Positions 7,369 through 12,826 of a stretch of 12,826 nt of DNA are shown piece by piece. Each line of letters begins with the position of its first letter. The stretch's first letter is position 1. Made by a program: the position numbers and the translations under genes. The notes beneath the pieces were generated by a model. That model did not search any database and was not told the DNA's origin. It worked only from the letters and a program-made list of their open reading frames with translations. The DNA comes from CAZAGT01 sp964484515 (GTDB taxonomy: Bacteria; Desulfobacterota; DSM-4660; Desulfatiglandales; HGW-15): assembly GCA_964484515.1 (NCBI GenBank), contig CAZAGT010000131.1, forward strand, positions 1 to 12,826. The letters run 5' to 3'.

Positions 7369-8727
7369 TCATCCATCCTTCGATTTTGCATTCTTGATGA
7401 ACTCCGTGAGCATCTTCCGGAATGAGGCCGGTAGGCTATTGAACTTCTTCTTTAGGCCGGGCATCAGGTGTTGCCTGATGATCGCGGCAAGCGAGAGCTT
7501 TTCCCAGGTCAACTGTCGTTTGTAGTCATCCAGAAACGTGGTGGGTAGGTCTTGCTCTTTCTTCCCCTGCAAAAGGCCGTAGCAAAGGTGAGATACATAC
7601 AGGAAAGCCACATTCGTCAAAACCTCCTCCGGAATCTTGGACAAAGGAGCGAACTCGGGATACTGCTGGAACTCCACGGTCCGCCAAGCGATATCCGGAA
7701 GGTTCCAGGCCTTCAGCAAAAGGGATCCTACCTGAGCAGTATCGAGAGCGTCGAGCAAGAAGGCCAGGTTGGGGTTTTGATCCTTGAGTAGTTGAGTTAC
7801 ACCCTCGCCAAGGTCATGCAACAGGGCAATGGTCGCCACTTGTGAGGGTTTACCGACCTGGGCCGCCTGGGAAAGTGTAAAAGATATCTGTGAAATGCCG
7901 ACAGAATGAGCCTGAAGCTCCTGAAAGAATGGGGTATCCGGCATGGTGTGCCGCACCCCCTCTGTGATGACGAGTTGGTGCAATTCATTGAAACCGAGCA
8001 GGAGAACGGCATGGTTGATGTCTGAAATCTTGTTTTGGAACCCGTAATAAGGCGAGTTCACCGTTTTCAAAACGATGCCCAGGAGCGAGGGATCCTGCTT
8101 CACCATTTCCCCGATTTCGCTTGCCGATACATCCTCCTCCAGTAGCTTGACGGCGAGGGTCGTGGCGAAGACCGGCAACCGCGGAACCTTCTTGATGACC
8201 CCTTGAACCATCTCAGAGCCTTCGTAGCTCTCCCCGTCATGAGAACGCAGGGCATAAATCCCTTCCCTGAGTTTCTTGTTCTTACCGGCCAGGTCGTACT
8301 CCCGCCTTTCCAACCAGCTGATGCGTTCGGAGGCGACCGCATTCAACCGCTTGAAAAAGAAGAGCTGTGTCTTGGCATCGAGCGCATTAAGGGTCGCCTT
8401 GTCAAGGGCCAGGACCCGTGCGGGCTCATTGGCAATGACCGAATACGCCCTGGGGGCCGGCGTTGTAAAGGCTATCTCCCCGATCCAACTATCCTTGCCC
8501 AGATTGGCAAGCACGTCGGCGTGACCATTCAGGTCTCTGGCGATCCTCAATTCGCCGTCCAAGACGACGTAGGCCTTCTGGCTGGCCTCCCCCTCCTTGA
8601 TCAGGATCTCGTCCGGTTCCAGTCGCTTGATGGGGGCTAAACTGAAAAGGGTGTTGATTTCTTCGTCACTCAGACCTTGAAATGAAGGTAACAGGAGTTT
8701 TGGGGAAGGCTTCTTTGATTTGTCCAT
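7369..8727 (-). CDS. cNMP-binding domain fused to an HDOD domain (signalling regulator)
   Basis: A 452-residue two-domain protein. Residues about 15-140 form a cyclic nucleotide-binding beta-roll: E-G-E at 45-47, Y-V-V-L-D-G-E-L-R at 53-61, and a phosphate-binding cassette G83-E-I-A with Arg93, the Arg that contacts the cyclic phosphate in CRP-like domains. A linker helix follows. Residues about 170-390 are an HDOD domain, with V-P-R-L-P-V-F, D-P-S-L, N-S-P-Y-Y-G and G-F-N-E-L. HDOD domains resemble HD phosphohydrolases but usually lack catalysis and act in signalling and cell-cycle or chemosensory control. Here H304-D305 is kept, but a full metal-binding set is not evident. No DNA-binding or output domain is visible. 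AGAGGA lies just before ATG 8727, and a consensus promoter lies at 8808-8836. It is monocistronic and divergent from the membrane/selenoprotein module. Confidence 0.9.
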   Translation of the reverse strand: MDKSKKPSPKLLLPSFQGLSDEEINTLFSLAPIKRLEPDEILIKEGEASQKAYVVLDGELRIARDLNGHADVLANLGKDSWIGEIAFTTPAPRAYSVIANEPARVLALDKATLNALDAKTQLFFFKRLNAVASERISWLERREYDLAGKNKKLREGIYALRSHDGESYEGSEMVQGVIKKVPRLPVFATTLAVKLLEEDVSASEIGEMVKQDPSLLGIVLKTVNSPYYGFQNKISDINHAVLLLGFNELHQLVITEGVRHTMPDTPFFQELQAHSVGISQISFTLSQAAQVGKPSQVATIALLHDLGEGVTQLLKDQNPNLAFLLDALDTAQVGSLLLKAWNLPDIAWRTVEFQQYPEFAPLSKIPEEVLTNVAFLYVSHLCYGLLQGKKEQDLPTTFLDDYKRQLTWEKLSLAAIIRQHLMPGLKKKFNSLPASFRKMLTEFIKNAKSKDG

Positions 8728-8807
8728 GGGTTCCTCTTCTAGGGATAGCCGTCATCCACGCGGCCACCCCGCGATGGACGTGCTCTTGATCAGTTGATTT
8801 AGGCTGA

Positions 8808-8836
8808 ATCGTACTACAAAAACCTAAGAATGTCAA
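8808..8836 (-). promoter_or_regulatory. Sigma-70-type promoter for the cNMP-HDOD gene
   Basis: On the minus strand TTGACA (8836-8831) and TACGAT (8813-8808) are separated by 17 bases. Transcription would begin near 8801, leaving a leader of roughly 75 bases to ATG 8727. Confidence 0.7.
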
Positions 8837-8968
8837 TAGAATAGCACCACAATTGAGAGGGTGTCGATTCTGACGACTCTGCATAAAGGAACTTGAAATG
8901 GCGCCCGTAACGAAGACATCTCCTTCCTAATCGACCCTCTGCAGATCCTTGTTTCAGGCATTTTCGTG

Positions 8969-8997
8969 TTGACATAATTCACCTTTGTGGTTATTTA
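8969..8997 (+). promoter_or_regulatory. Sigma-70-type promoter for the membrane/selenoprotein operon
   Basis: TTGACA (8969-8974), a 17-base spacer, then TATTTA (8992-8997). The start point would be near 9004, more than 230 bases before the membrane-protein ATG, so the transcript has a long leader. Confidence 0.65.
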
Positions 8998-9026
8998 CAC
9001 CCGGACAAACCCACGGGAGAAAGGAT

Positions 9027-9060
9027 GGTGTTTGCGGTCTTTCCGCAACACCATTTTGTA
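9027..9060 (+). promoter_or_regulatory. Leader hairpin with T-rich tail, possible attenuator
   Basis: GGTGTTTGCGG pairs with CCGCAACACC around a TCTTT loop, leaving one unpaired T, and is followed by ATTTTGTATT. It lies in the leader of the membrane/selenoprotein operon, about 25 bases after the predicted transcription start. A 43-codon open frame (ATG 9025, preceded by GGGAGAAAGG, stop 9154-9156) starts at the base of the hairpin, so a translated leader peptide is conceivable. The T-tail is interrupted and the stem short, so premature termination is only a possibility. Confidence 0.35.
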
Positions 9061-9238
9061 TTAACGAGGACCCTCCCCCTCAGCCCAAATACCCTTTGTG
9101 TTCTCCTCATCCCTGCACACTCATCTCGGTTGTTCGCAGGCGGTTATTCGGGGTAATCGAGGACTGCCGAAACCCCGTTCGTGAAGGATGGGGAGGGGGT
9201 TTTGCACCTCAAATCTCGGAAGGGAGAATGCAGGCTCC

Positions 9239-9904
9239 ATGGATTTCTATTCCTTCGTGGAAGGACCCCTGTTGTGGATCGCCCTCTTGACCTTCTTTTT
9301 CGGCACGCTCCTCAGGGTCGTCCTGTTTCTTGTCGTTTCCCGGCAGACAGACAAAATTGTCTATGAGCATTTTAGCTGGCGCTATGCCCTAGCCACCATC
9401 GGCCGATGGCTGCTGCCTTTGAATAAGGACGTGGCCAAGAACCCCGTCTTCACGGTGTTGGCGTATGTCTTTCACATTTGTCTCATCGCCGTGCCCATTT
9501 GGTACTCAAGCCATATCACCCTTTGGGAAGAATCGCGCCTCGAGTGGTCATGGACTCCCATGCCTGACTGGCTGGCCGATTGGATGACCCTGATCTTTCT
9601 CGCTATCGCAGTTTTCCTGCTGCTGCGGCGGGTCGTCTCGGCCGAAATTCGACTCCTTTCCACCTTCTCAGACTATTTTTTGCTCATTGTGACCGCGTTG
9701 CCCTTTCTGACCGGGTACGTTTTGAGTCATGGCACCTTGGACAACATCGGCTTTTTGGGTGACAACATGATGCTGATCCACATGCTCGCCGGCGAACTGA
9801 TGCTTATTCTGATCCCGTTTACAAAGCTCTCGCATTTCGTCCTTTTCTTCTTTTCGAGGGCATCGGCCGGGATCGAATTCGGCCGCCGCGGGTATTCGAT
9901 GTGA
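9239..9904 (+). CDS. NarI/DsrM/TmcC-like membrane protein, probable cytochrome b subunit
   Basis: A 221-residue integral membrane protein with about five helices (near 9-33, 70-93, 112-130, 143-163 and 176-206). Members of this group (NarI, DsrM, HmeC, TmcC) hold heme b in the membrane and exchange electrons between quinone or periplasmic carriers and a cytoplasmic Fe-S partner. Candidate heme or quinone ligands are His79, His92, His181 and His199; the last two fall in I-H-M-L-A-G-E and K-L-S-H-F. The M-D-F-Y start at 9239 is chosen because AGG lies 5 bases upstream and the family begins just before the first helix (E-G-P-L-L-W). The frame is open to ATG 9188, which would add 17 residues but lacks a ribosome binding site. 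The HdrD-like selenoprotein begins 36 bases downstream, giving the usual membrane b/CCG-protein pair. No cytochrome c or DsrJ/O/P partners are in the window. Confidence 0.85.
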   Translation: MDFYSFVEGPLLWIALLTFFFGTLLRVVLFLVVSRQTDKIVYEHFSWRYALATIGRWLLPLNKDVAKNPVFTVLAYVFHICLIAVPIWYSSHITLWEESRLEWSWTPMPDWLADWMTLIFLAIAVFLLLRRVVSAEIRLLSTFSDYFLLIVTALPFLTGYVLSHGTLDNIGFLGDNMMLIHMLAGELMLILIPFTKLSHFVLFFFSRASAGIEFGRRGYSM

Positions 9905-9940
9905 TCGTTCAACGCGGATTCAACTCCGAGGAGTTCCAGC

Positions 9941-11218
9941 ATGAAGGATAAAGTCAATCCAACAGAAATTATGGACTTTTTGAAATCGAAGATGGGCGCG
10001 CGATTTAAGATGTGGCTCAAGATATGCGCCCATTGCGGCCTCTGCTCGGATACCTGCCACTACTATGTGGCCAATAACAAGGACCCGGAGATGATCCCGG
10101 CCCGGAAGGTTCGATACCTCCAAGAAATTTTGAAGAAAAAGGGAAGGATCGATCGGGATTTTCTGGAGAAGGTCTATCAGACGGTCTATCATGAATGTAA
10201 TATGTGTCGTCGCTGCACCCTCTACTGCCCATTCGGTATCGATATCTCCTTGATGATCGGCACCCTGAGAAACCTGCTCCTTTCGCAGGGCATCGTGCCC
10301 GAGGGGCTAGCCGCCGCCATCGAGAGCTACAAAGAGTTCGGCAACCAGATGTCAGTGACCAAAGAGGATTGGGTCGAGACACTGGAATGGTGCGAAGAGG
10401 AGATGGCGGAAGAACTGCTCGGTCTCAAGATCCCGATCGACAAGAAGGGTGCCCGAATCATGTACACGGTCAATGCCAGGGAAGCCAAGTTTTACCCCCA
10501 GGACATCATGGAAGTCGCCAAGATCTTCCATGTGGCCGGCGAAGACTGGACGCTCCCGAGCGAAAAGGGTTGGGACGACACCAATCTGGCCATGTTTGCC
10601 ACCGACACACGGACGGCCAAACAGATTGTCGAAAATACCTTCAAGAGAGCGGAAGAACTGGAGGTGCAACACGTTGCCGTGACGGAATGAGGCCACGCCT
10701 ACCGAGCGCTTCGGTTCGAAGCGCCCACCTGGTTAGGATATCAGCCCAAGCAAGATGTCATCCATTCGGTGGAAATCTTTCATGACTACATCCGTGACGG
10801 TAGAATCAAACTCAAGGAAAAAGTAAAAGAGCCAACCACGTTACAGGACCCCTGTAATATCGTCCGTAACGGCGGCCTTGCCCAGAAAAACAGGCAACTT
10901 GCTGAGTTGCTATCGGAAGATTTCAGGCCAATGAAGTATCAAGGTAACTACAACTACTGCTGCGGCGGCGGTGGCGGGGCCATACCGATGGGTGCCGAGA
11001 TGAGGAAGTACCGCTTGAAGTCGGGCGCAGTCAAAGCGGAGCAGATCCGCGAAACGGGCGCCAAGGTTGTCTTCGTACCCTGCCACAACTGCATCGACCA
11101 GATACGGGATCTTTCAAAGGAATACGACTTGGGGATTAAAGCGGTTCACTTCAAGGAAATCATCGCGGAGAACATGGAAATCCCGGAGGAGATGATTCCG
11201 AAAGAAGAAGATGACTAA
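9941..11218 (+). CDS. HdrD/TmcB-like Fe-S oxidoreductase, selenocysteine-containing (TGA 10688-10690 read as Sec250)
   Basis: Read through the TGA, this is one 425-residue protein of the HdrD/DsrK/TmcB/GlpC type. Two [4Fe-4S] motifs open it: C29-x2-C32-x2-C35-x3-C39 and C86-x2-C89-x2-C92-x3-C96-P. A degenerate first CCG domain follows, ending at V-T-E-U250-G-H-A-Y-R, then a complete second CCG domain (C305, C340-C341, P-C381-x2-C384). Without Sec the frame splits into a 249-residue half lacking a CCG domain and a 175-residue half with no start of its own; the first GTG (10769) lies mid-domain and lacks a ribosome binding site. Relatives carry Cys at the U position, to my knowledge. A SECIS-like hairpin begins 8 bases after the TGA. 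GAGGAG lies 7 bases before ATG 9941. It should be the cytoplasmic partner of the upstream membrane protein, moving electrons to or from a thiol/disulfide couple; the actual redox partner is unknown. A nonsense mutation or sequencing error is the alternative. Confidence 0.88.
10691..10737 (+). promoter_or_regulatory. Bacterial SECIS-like element
   Basis: Directly after the in-frame TGA the mRNA can form a two-tier hairpin. The lower stem pairs CCUACC (10698-10703) with GGUUAGG (10731-10737), one U bulged. After an internal loop, the upper stem pairs GCGCUUC (10706-10712) with GAAGCGC (10718-10724), a perfect 7-bp helix. The apical loop is GGUUC. The loop begins 22 bases after the TGA, within the spacing known for bacterial SECIS elements. 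The GGU in the loop resembles the GGUC loop that SelB recognises in E. coli fdhF. The element lies inside the coding region, as bacterial SECIS elements do. Confidence 0.8.
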
Positions 11219-11237
11219 TCAAGGTGGGTAGAGGGGA

Positions 11238-11693
11238 CTATTTTCCTTCTAAGACCTCCCTCATCTTGTATGACAAGTCCTTGAATCTGAACGGCTTCTG
11301 GATGAATCCGTTGCAGCCGCGTCCGATAATTTCCATCACGCGATCGTTTAGGTTGCAGCCACTGGAGATCAGCACCTTTACGTTTGGATTCACCTGTTTC
11401 ATCCTGTCAAAGGCTTCAACACCACCCATCTTGGGCATAAAGATATCCAAGATGACCATATCTATTCTGTCTTGATTCTGCTTGTAGATCTCAACGGCTT
11501 CCTCTCCATCACGGGCGATAATCGTTCGGTAACCCATCGCCTTTAAGATCTGTTCACCGATATCGCAGATCATCTCTTCGTCATCGACAAAGAGAACCAC
11601 CTCTGAACCCCCAAGGAGTCCGGGTGGCACACTGATCCCCGTTGATTTCGGAAAGCCCTTACCTGACCCTTCCGAGGTAGGCGTTTCAGCCAT
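11238..11693 (-). CDS. Single-receiver response regulator (CheY-like, hybrid-kinase type)
   Basis: A 151-residue protein with one phospho-receiver domain and no output domain. Counted from this start, the acidic pocket is Asp37-Asp38 (F-V-D-D-E-E), the phosphoacceptor is Asp83 in I-L-D-I-F-M-P, the switch Ser is Ser111 in I-S-S-G, and the Lys is Lys133 in Q-K-P-F. The sequence style (G-S-E-V-V-L-F-V-D-D-E-E, D-R-M-K-Q-V-N-P, R-G-C-N-G-F-I-Q-K-P-F) matches the terminal receiver of PAS-type hybrid histidine kinases common in deltaproteobacteria. The frame is open to an ATG at 11786, giving 182 residues. ATG 11693 is preferred because AGAGGA lies 7 bases upstream and the predicted promoter leaves almost no leader for the longer form. 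The first 28 residues are Gly/Ser/Pro-rich and look disordered. It is convergent with the selenoprotein gene, 19 bases apart, and no cognate kinase is in the window. Confidence 0.88.
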   Translation of the reverse strand: MAETPTSEGSGKGFPKSTGISVPPGLLGGSEVVLFVDDEEMICDIGEQILKAMGYRTIIARDGEEAVEIYKQNQDRIDMVILDIFMPKMGGVEAFDRMKQVNPNVKVLISSGCNLNDRVMEIIGRGCNGFIQKPFRFKDLSYKMREVLEGK

Positions 11694-11797
11694 ACCGATG
11701 TCCTCTCCCCTCCCCCCAAAGACAGTGGAGCATCCTGAAGCTCGCGTCGGCCGCCCACTGCCCCTTCCCAAAGGGGTCTCCTCCATAAAGCGGCGTT

Positions 11798-11826
11798 ATT
11801 ATATTGCCTTTTCACTGCAAGGGCAA
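11798..11826 (-). promoter_or_regulatory. Sigma-70-type promoter for the response regulator
   Basis: On the minus strand a perfect TATAAT (11803-11798) follows TTGCCC (11826-11821) at a 17-base spacing. Transcription would start near 11791, about 98 bases before the preferred ATG at 11693 and only a few bases before the alternative ATG at 11786. Confidence 0.65.
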
Positions 11827-12194
11827 GCCTTTAAGTGCACGGATGCACTCTCCTACTTGTAGAAGATAGTGCCTGTGTTTCATGGGTGGATTGCAGCTTA
11901 TTTCATCTCAAGAAACGAAACGGCTACAAGGACTCCAATTCCATCCCCCATTTCTTGGCTTTCCGAAGGTAAGAAGACGACTGAGTGCTCGCGCTGAAAT
12001 ATAGTGAAGTAGCCCGCGATTCTGCCCAGCGCATCCCGCCCAAAGCGGGTAAACCTGGCGAAGGCGAGTGAAATTGAGATCTACACTCTGCTGTGGTAGG
12101 CTTCCAAGTGGAATCCGAGGAAGGATTTTTCTTCGCAGGGTCATGATGTCAAACATGATGCAGCCCGAAAGGAGCAGTTTAGAGGAGGTGCAAC
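11827..12194. other. Gap before the macro-domain gene
   Basis: No intact gene was found. A weak plus-strand promoter-like pair, TTGAGA (12074-12079) and TAGGCT (12097-12102), lies about 90 bases before the macro-domain gene. A small repeat CATGATG-TCAAA-CATGATG lies at about 12142-12160. On the minus strand 11924-12084 reads, across stops and a frame change, like a decayed protein end; see the findings. Confidence 0.4.
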
Positions 12195-12716
12195 ATGAAG
12201 GAAAGGATTGAGATCCTCGAGGGGGACATCACCAAACTGAACGTCGATGCCATCGTCAACGCTGCCAACACGACCCTTCTGGGGGGTGGCGGTGTGGACG
12301 GAGCCATTCACCGAGCGGCCGGCCCTGAGCTCTTGGAGGAGACCCGCAAGATCGGCGGCTGTCCCACCGGCGAGGCCCGGGTCAGCAAAGGCTATCGACT
12401 CCCGGCCAAGTGGGTCATCCACACGGTCGGCCCGGTATGGGGCGGCGGGCAAAAGGGTGAAGAACAGCTTCTCATGAGCTGCTACAGGAACAGCCTGCGG
12501 GTCGCAAAGGAGCTTGGCGCTGTGAGTGTCGCCTTCCCGTCCATCAGCACCGGAGCCTATCGTTTCCCGCTGGAGCGTGCCACAGAGATCGCCATGGAGG
12601 AGACCAAAAGGTTTCTGGAAACGGATGAGAAGCCCCAGAGGATCATCTTTGTCTGTTTTGGAAAAAAGGTCCTGGACACGTATAAGAAAGTCTATCAACG
12701 GATCATGGGGACCTGA
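12195..12716 (+). CDS. Macro-domain protein, O-acetyl-ADP-ribose deacetylase / ADP-ribosyl hydrolase (YmdB/MacroD type)
   Basis: A 173-residue single macro domain, the usual length for stand-alone MacroD-type enzymes. These hydrolyse O-acetyl-ADP-ribose and remove ADP-ribose from acidic residues of proteins. Visible marks: G10-D11-I12-T13, which contacts the adenine side, N22-A-A-N25, then the Gly-rich loop G30-G-G-G-V-D35-G-A-I-H. Asp35 and Asn25 are the catalytic-site residues known in YmdB and MacroD. Further on are G-C-P-T-G-E-A, I-H-T-V-G-P-V-W, and the phosphate-binding S-T-G-A-Y-R-F-P loop. All expected residues are intact. The start is firm: GAGGAGGT lies at 12182-12189, 5 bases before ATG 12195. 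No ART toxin or sirtuin gene is next to it in the window, so there is no sign of a toxin-antitoxin pairing, though the region beyond 12826 is not seen. Likely cytoplasmic. Confidence 0.94.
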   Translation: MKERIEILEGDITKLNVDAIVNAANTTLLGGGGVDGAIHRAAGPELLEETRKIGGCPTGEARVSKGYRLPAKWVIHTVGPVWGGGQKGEEQLLMSCYRNSLRVAKELGAVSVAFPSISTGAYRFPLERATEIAMEETKRFLETDEKPQRIIFVCFGKKVLDTYKKVYQRIMGT

Positions 12717-12826
12717 GTCAATAGCAGCCAAGTAGAGATCCGTTTCTGCCCAGCTTCCGGTTGTGAGCGAAACTAAACCCTACTGTTGCATAAACAACAC
12801 GTCGAAAGGTGTGGAAAGACAAAAAT

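Larger units (their letters stand above)
8728..9238. other. Divergent intergenic region carrying two promoters and a long leader
   Basis: This 511-base region separates the divergent HDOD gene and membrane/selenoprotein operon. It holds one promoter for each direction (8808-8836 minus, 8969-8997 plus). The rightward transcript would have a leader of about 235 bases, which contains a hairpin at 9027-9052. An open frame starting at ATG 9188 is in frame with the membrane gene but has no proper ribosome binding site. The rest shows nothing recognisable. Confidence 0.6.

Noticed and set aside
9902..9940. Possible fusion of the membrane protein and the selenoprotein, since both share a frame across the TGA at 9902-9904
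   Set aside because: The family ends here, the 12 intervening codons are not protein-like, and a good ribosome binding site precedes ATG 9941.
10688..10768. Reading the TGA as a true stop, giving two separate genes (9941-10690 and 10769-11218)
   Set aside because: The second half starts at a GTG without a ribosome binding site in mid-domain, the frame is continuous, the residues between are family-like, and a SECIS-like hairpin follows the TGA.

Overview
The window looks like chromosomal DNA from an anaerobic deltaproteobacterium (Desulfobacterota), probably a sulfate reducer or a syntrophic relative. The basis is gene content: a NarI/DsrM/TmcC-type membrane subunit next to an HdrD/TmcB-type iron-sulfur protein, a single-chain FAD/Fe-S 2-hydroxyacid dehydrogenase, a UroD-type methyltransferase, a cNMP-HDOD regulator, a hybrid-kinase-type receiver, and what appears to be a selenoprotein. 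No rRNA, tRNA, CRISPR array, insertion sequence or phage gene was recognised.

Layout. Bases 1-197 hold the 3' end of a TPR protein (+). Bases 339-575 encode a small coiled-coil protein (+). Bases 931-5053 are a tight two-gene operon (+): a GlcD-GlcF-like FAD/Fe-S dehydrogenase and, 7 bases later, a class V (alanine-glyoxylate type) aminotransferase. Together they could turn a 2-hydroxyacid such as glycolate or D-lactate into the 2-oxoacid and then the amino acid. The aminotransferase gene runs 102 bases into the 3' end of a convergent rhomboid protease gene (4952-5632, -). A UroD/MtaA-like protein (5711-6940, -) and a cNMP-binding HDOD regulator (7369-8727, -) follow, each with a good sigma-70-like promoter.

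Bases 9239-11218 (+) form a two-gene redox module. The first gene encodes a five-helix, heme b-type membrane protein. The second encodes an HdrD/TmcB-like protein with two [4Fe-4S] clusters, and this is the main find. Its frame is interrupted by a TGA at 10688-10690 and then continues unbroken for 175 codons into a complete second CCG domain. The TGA sits where relatives have the Cys of an E-C-G-H-A-Y-R-like motif. A two-tier hairpin with a GGUUC apical loop begins a few bases downstream, at the position expected for a bacterial SECIS. I read it as one 425-residue selenoprotein (Sec250), not two genes or a pseudogene. An automatic annotation would split it into a ferredoxin-like half and a CCG half.

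The window ends with a convergent single-receiver response regulator (11238-11693, -) and a macro-domain ADP-ribose hydrolase (12195-12716, +). Gaps over 300 bases (576-930, 6941-7368, 8728-9238, 11694-12194) hold promoters, hairpins or nothing recognisable, as described in the entries.
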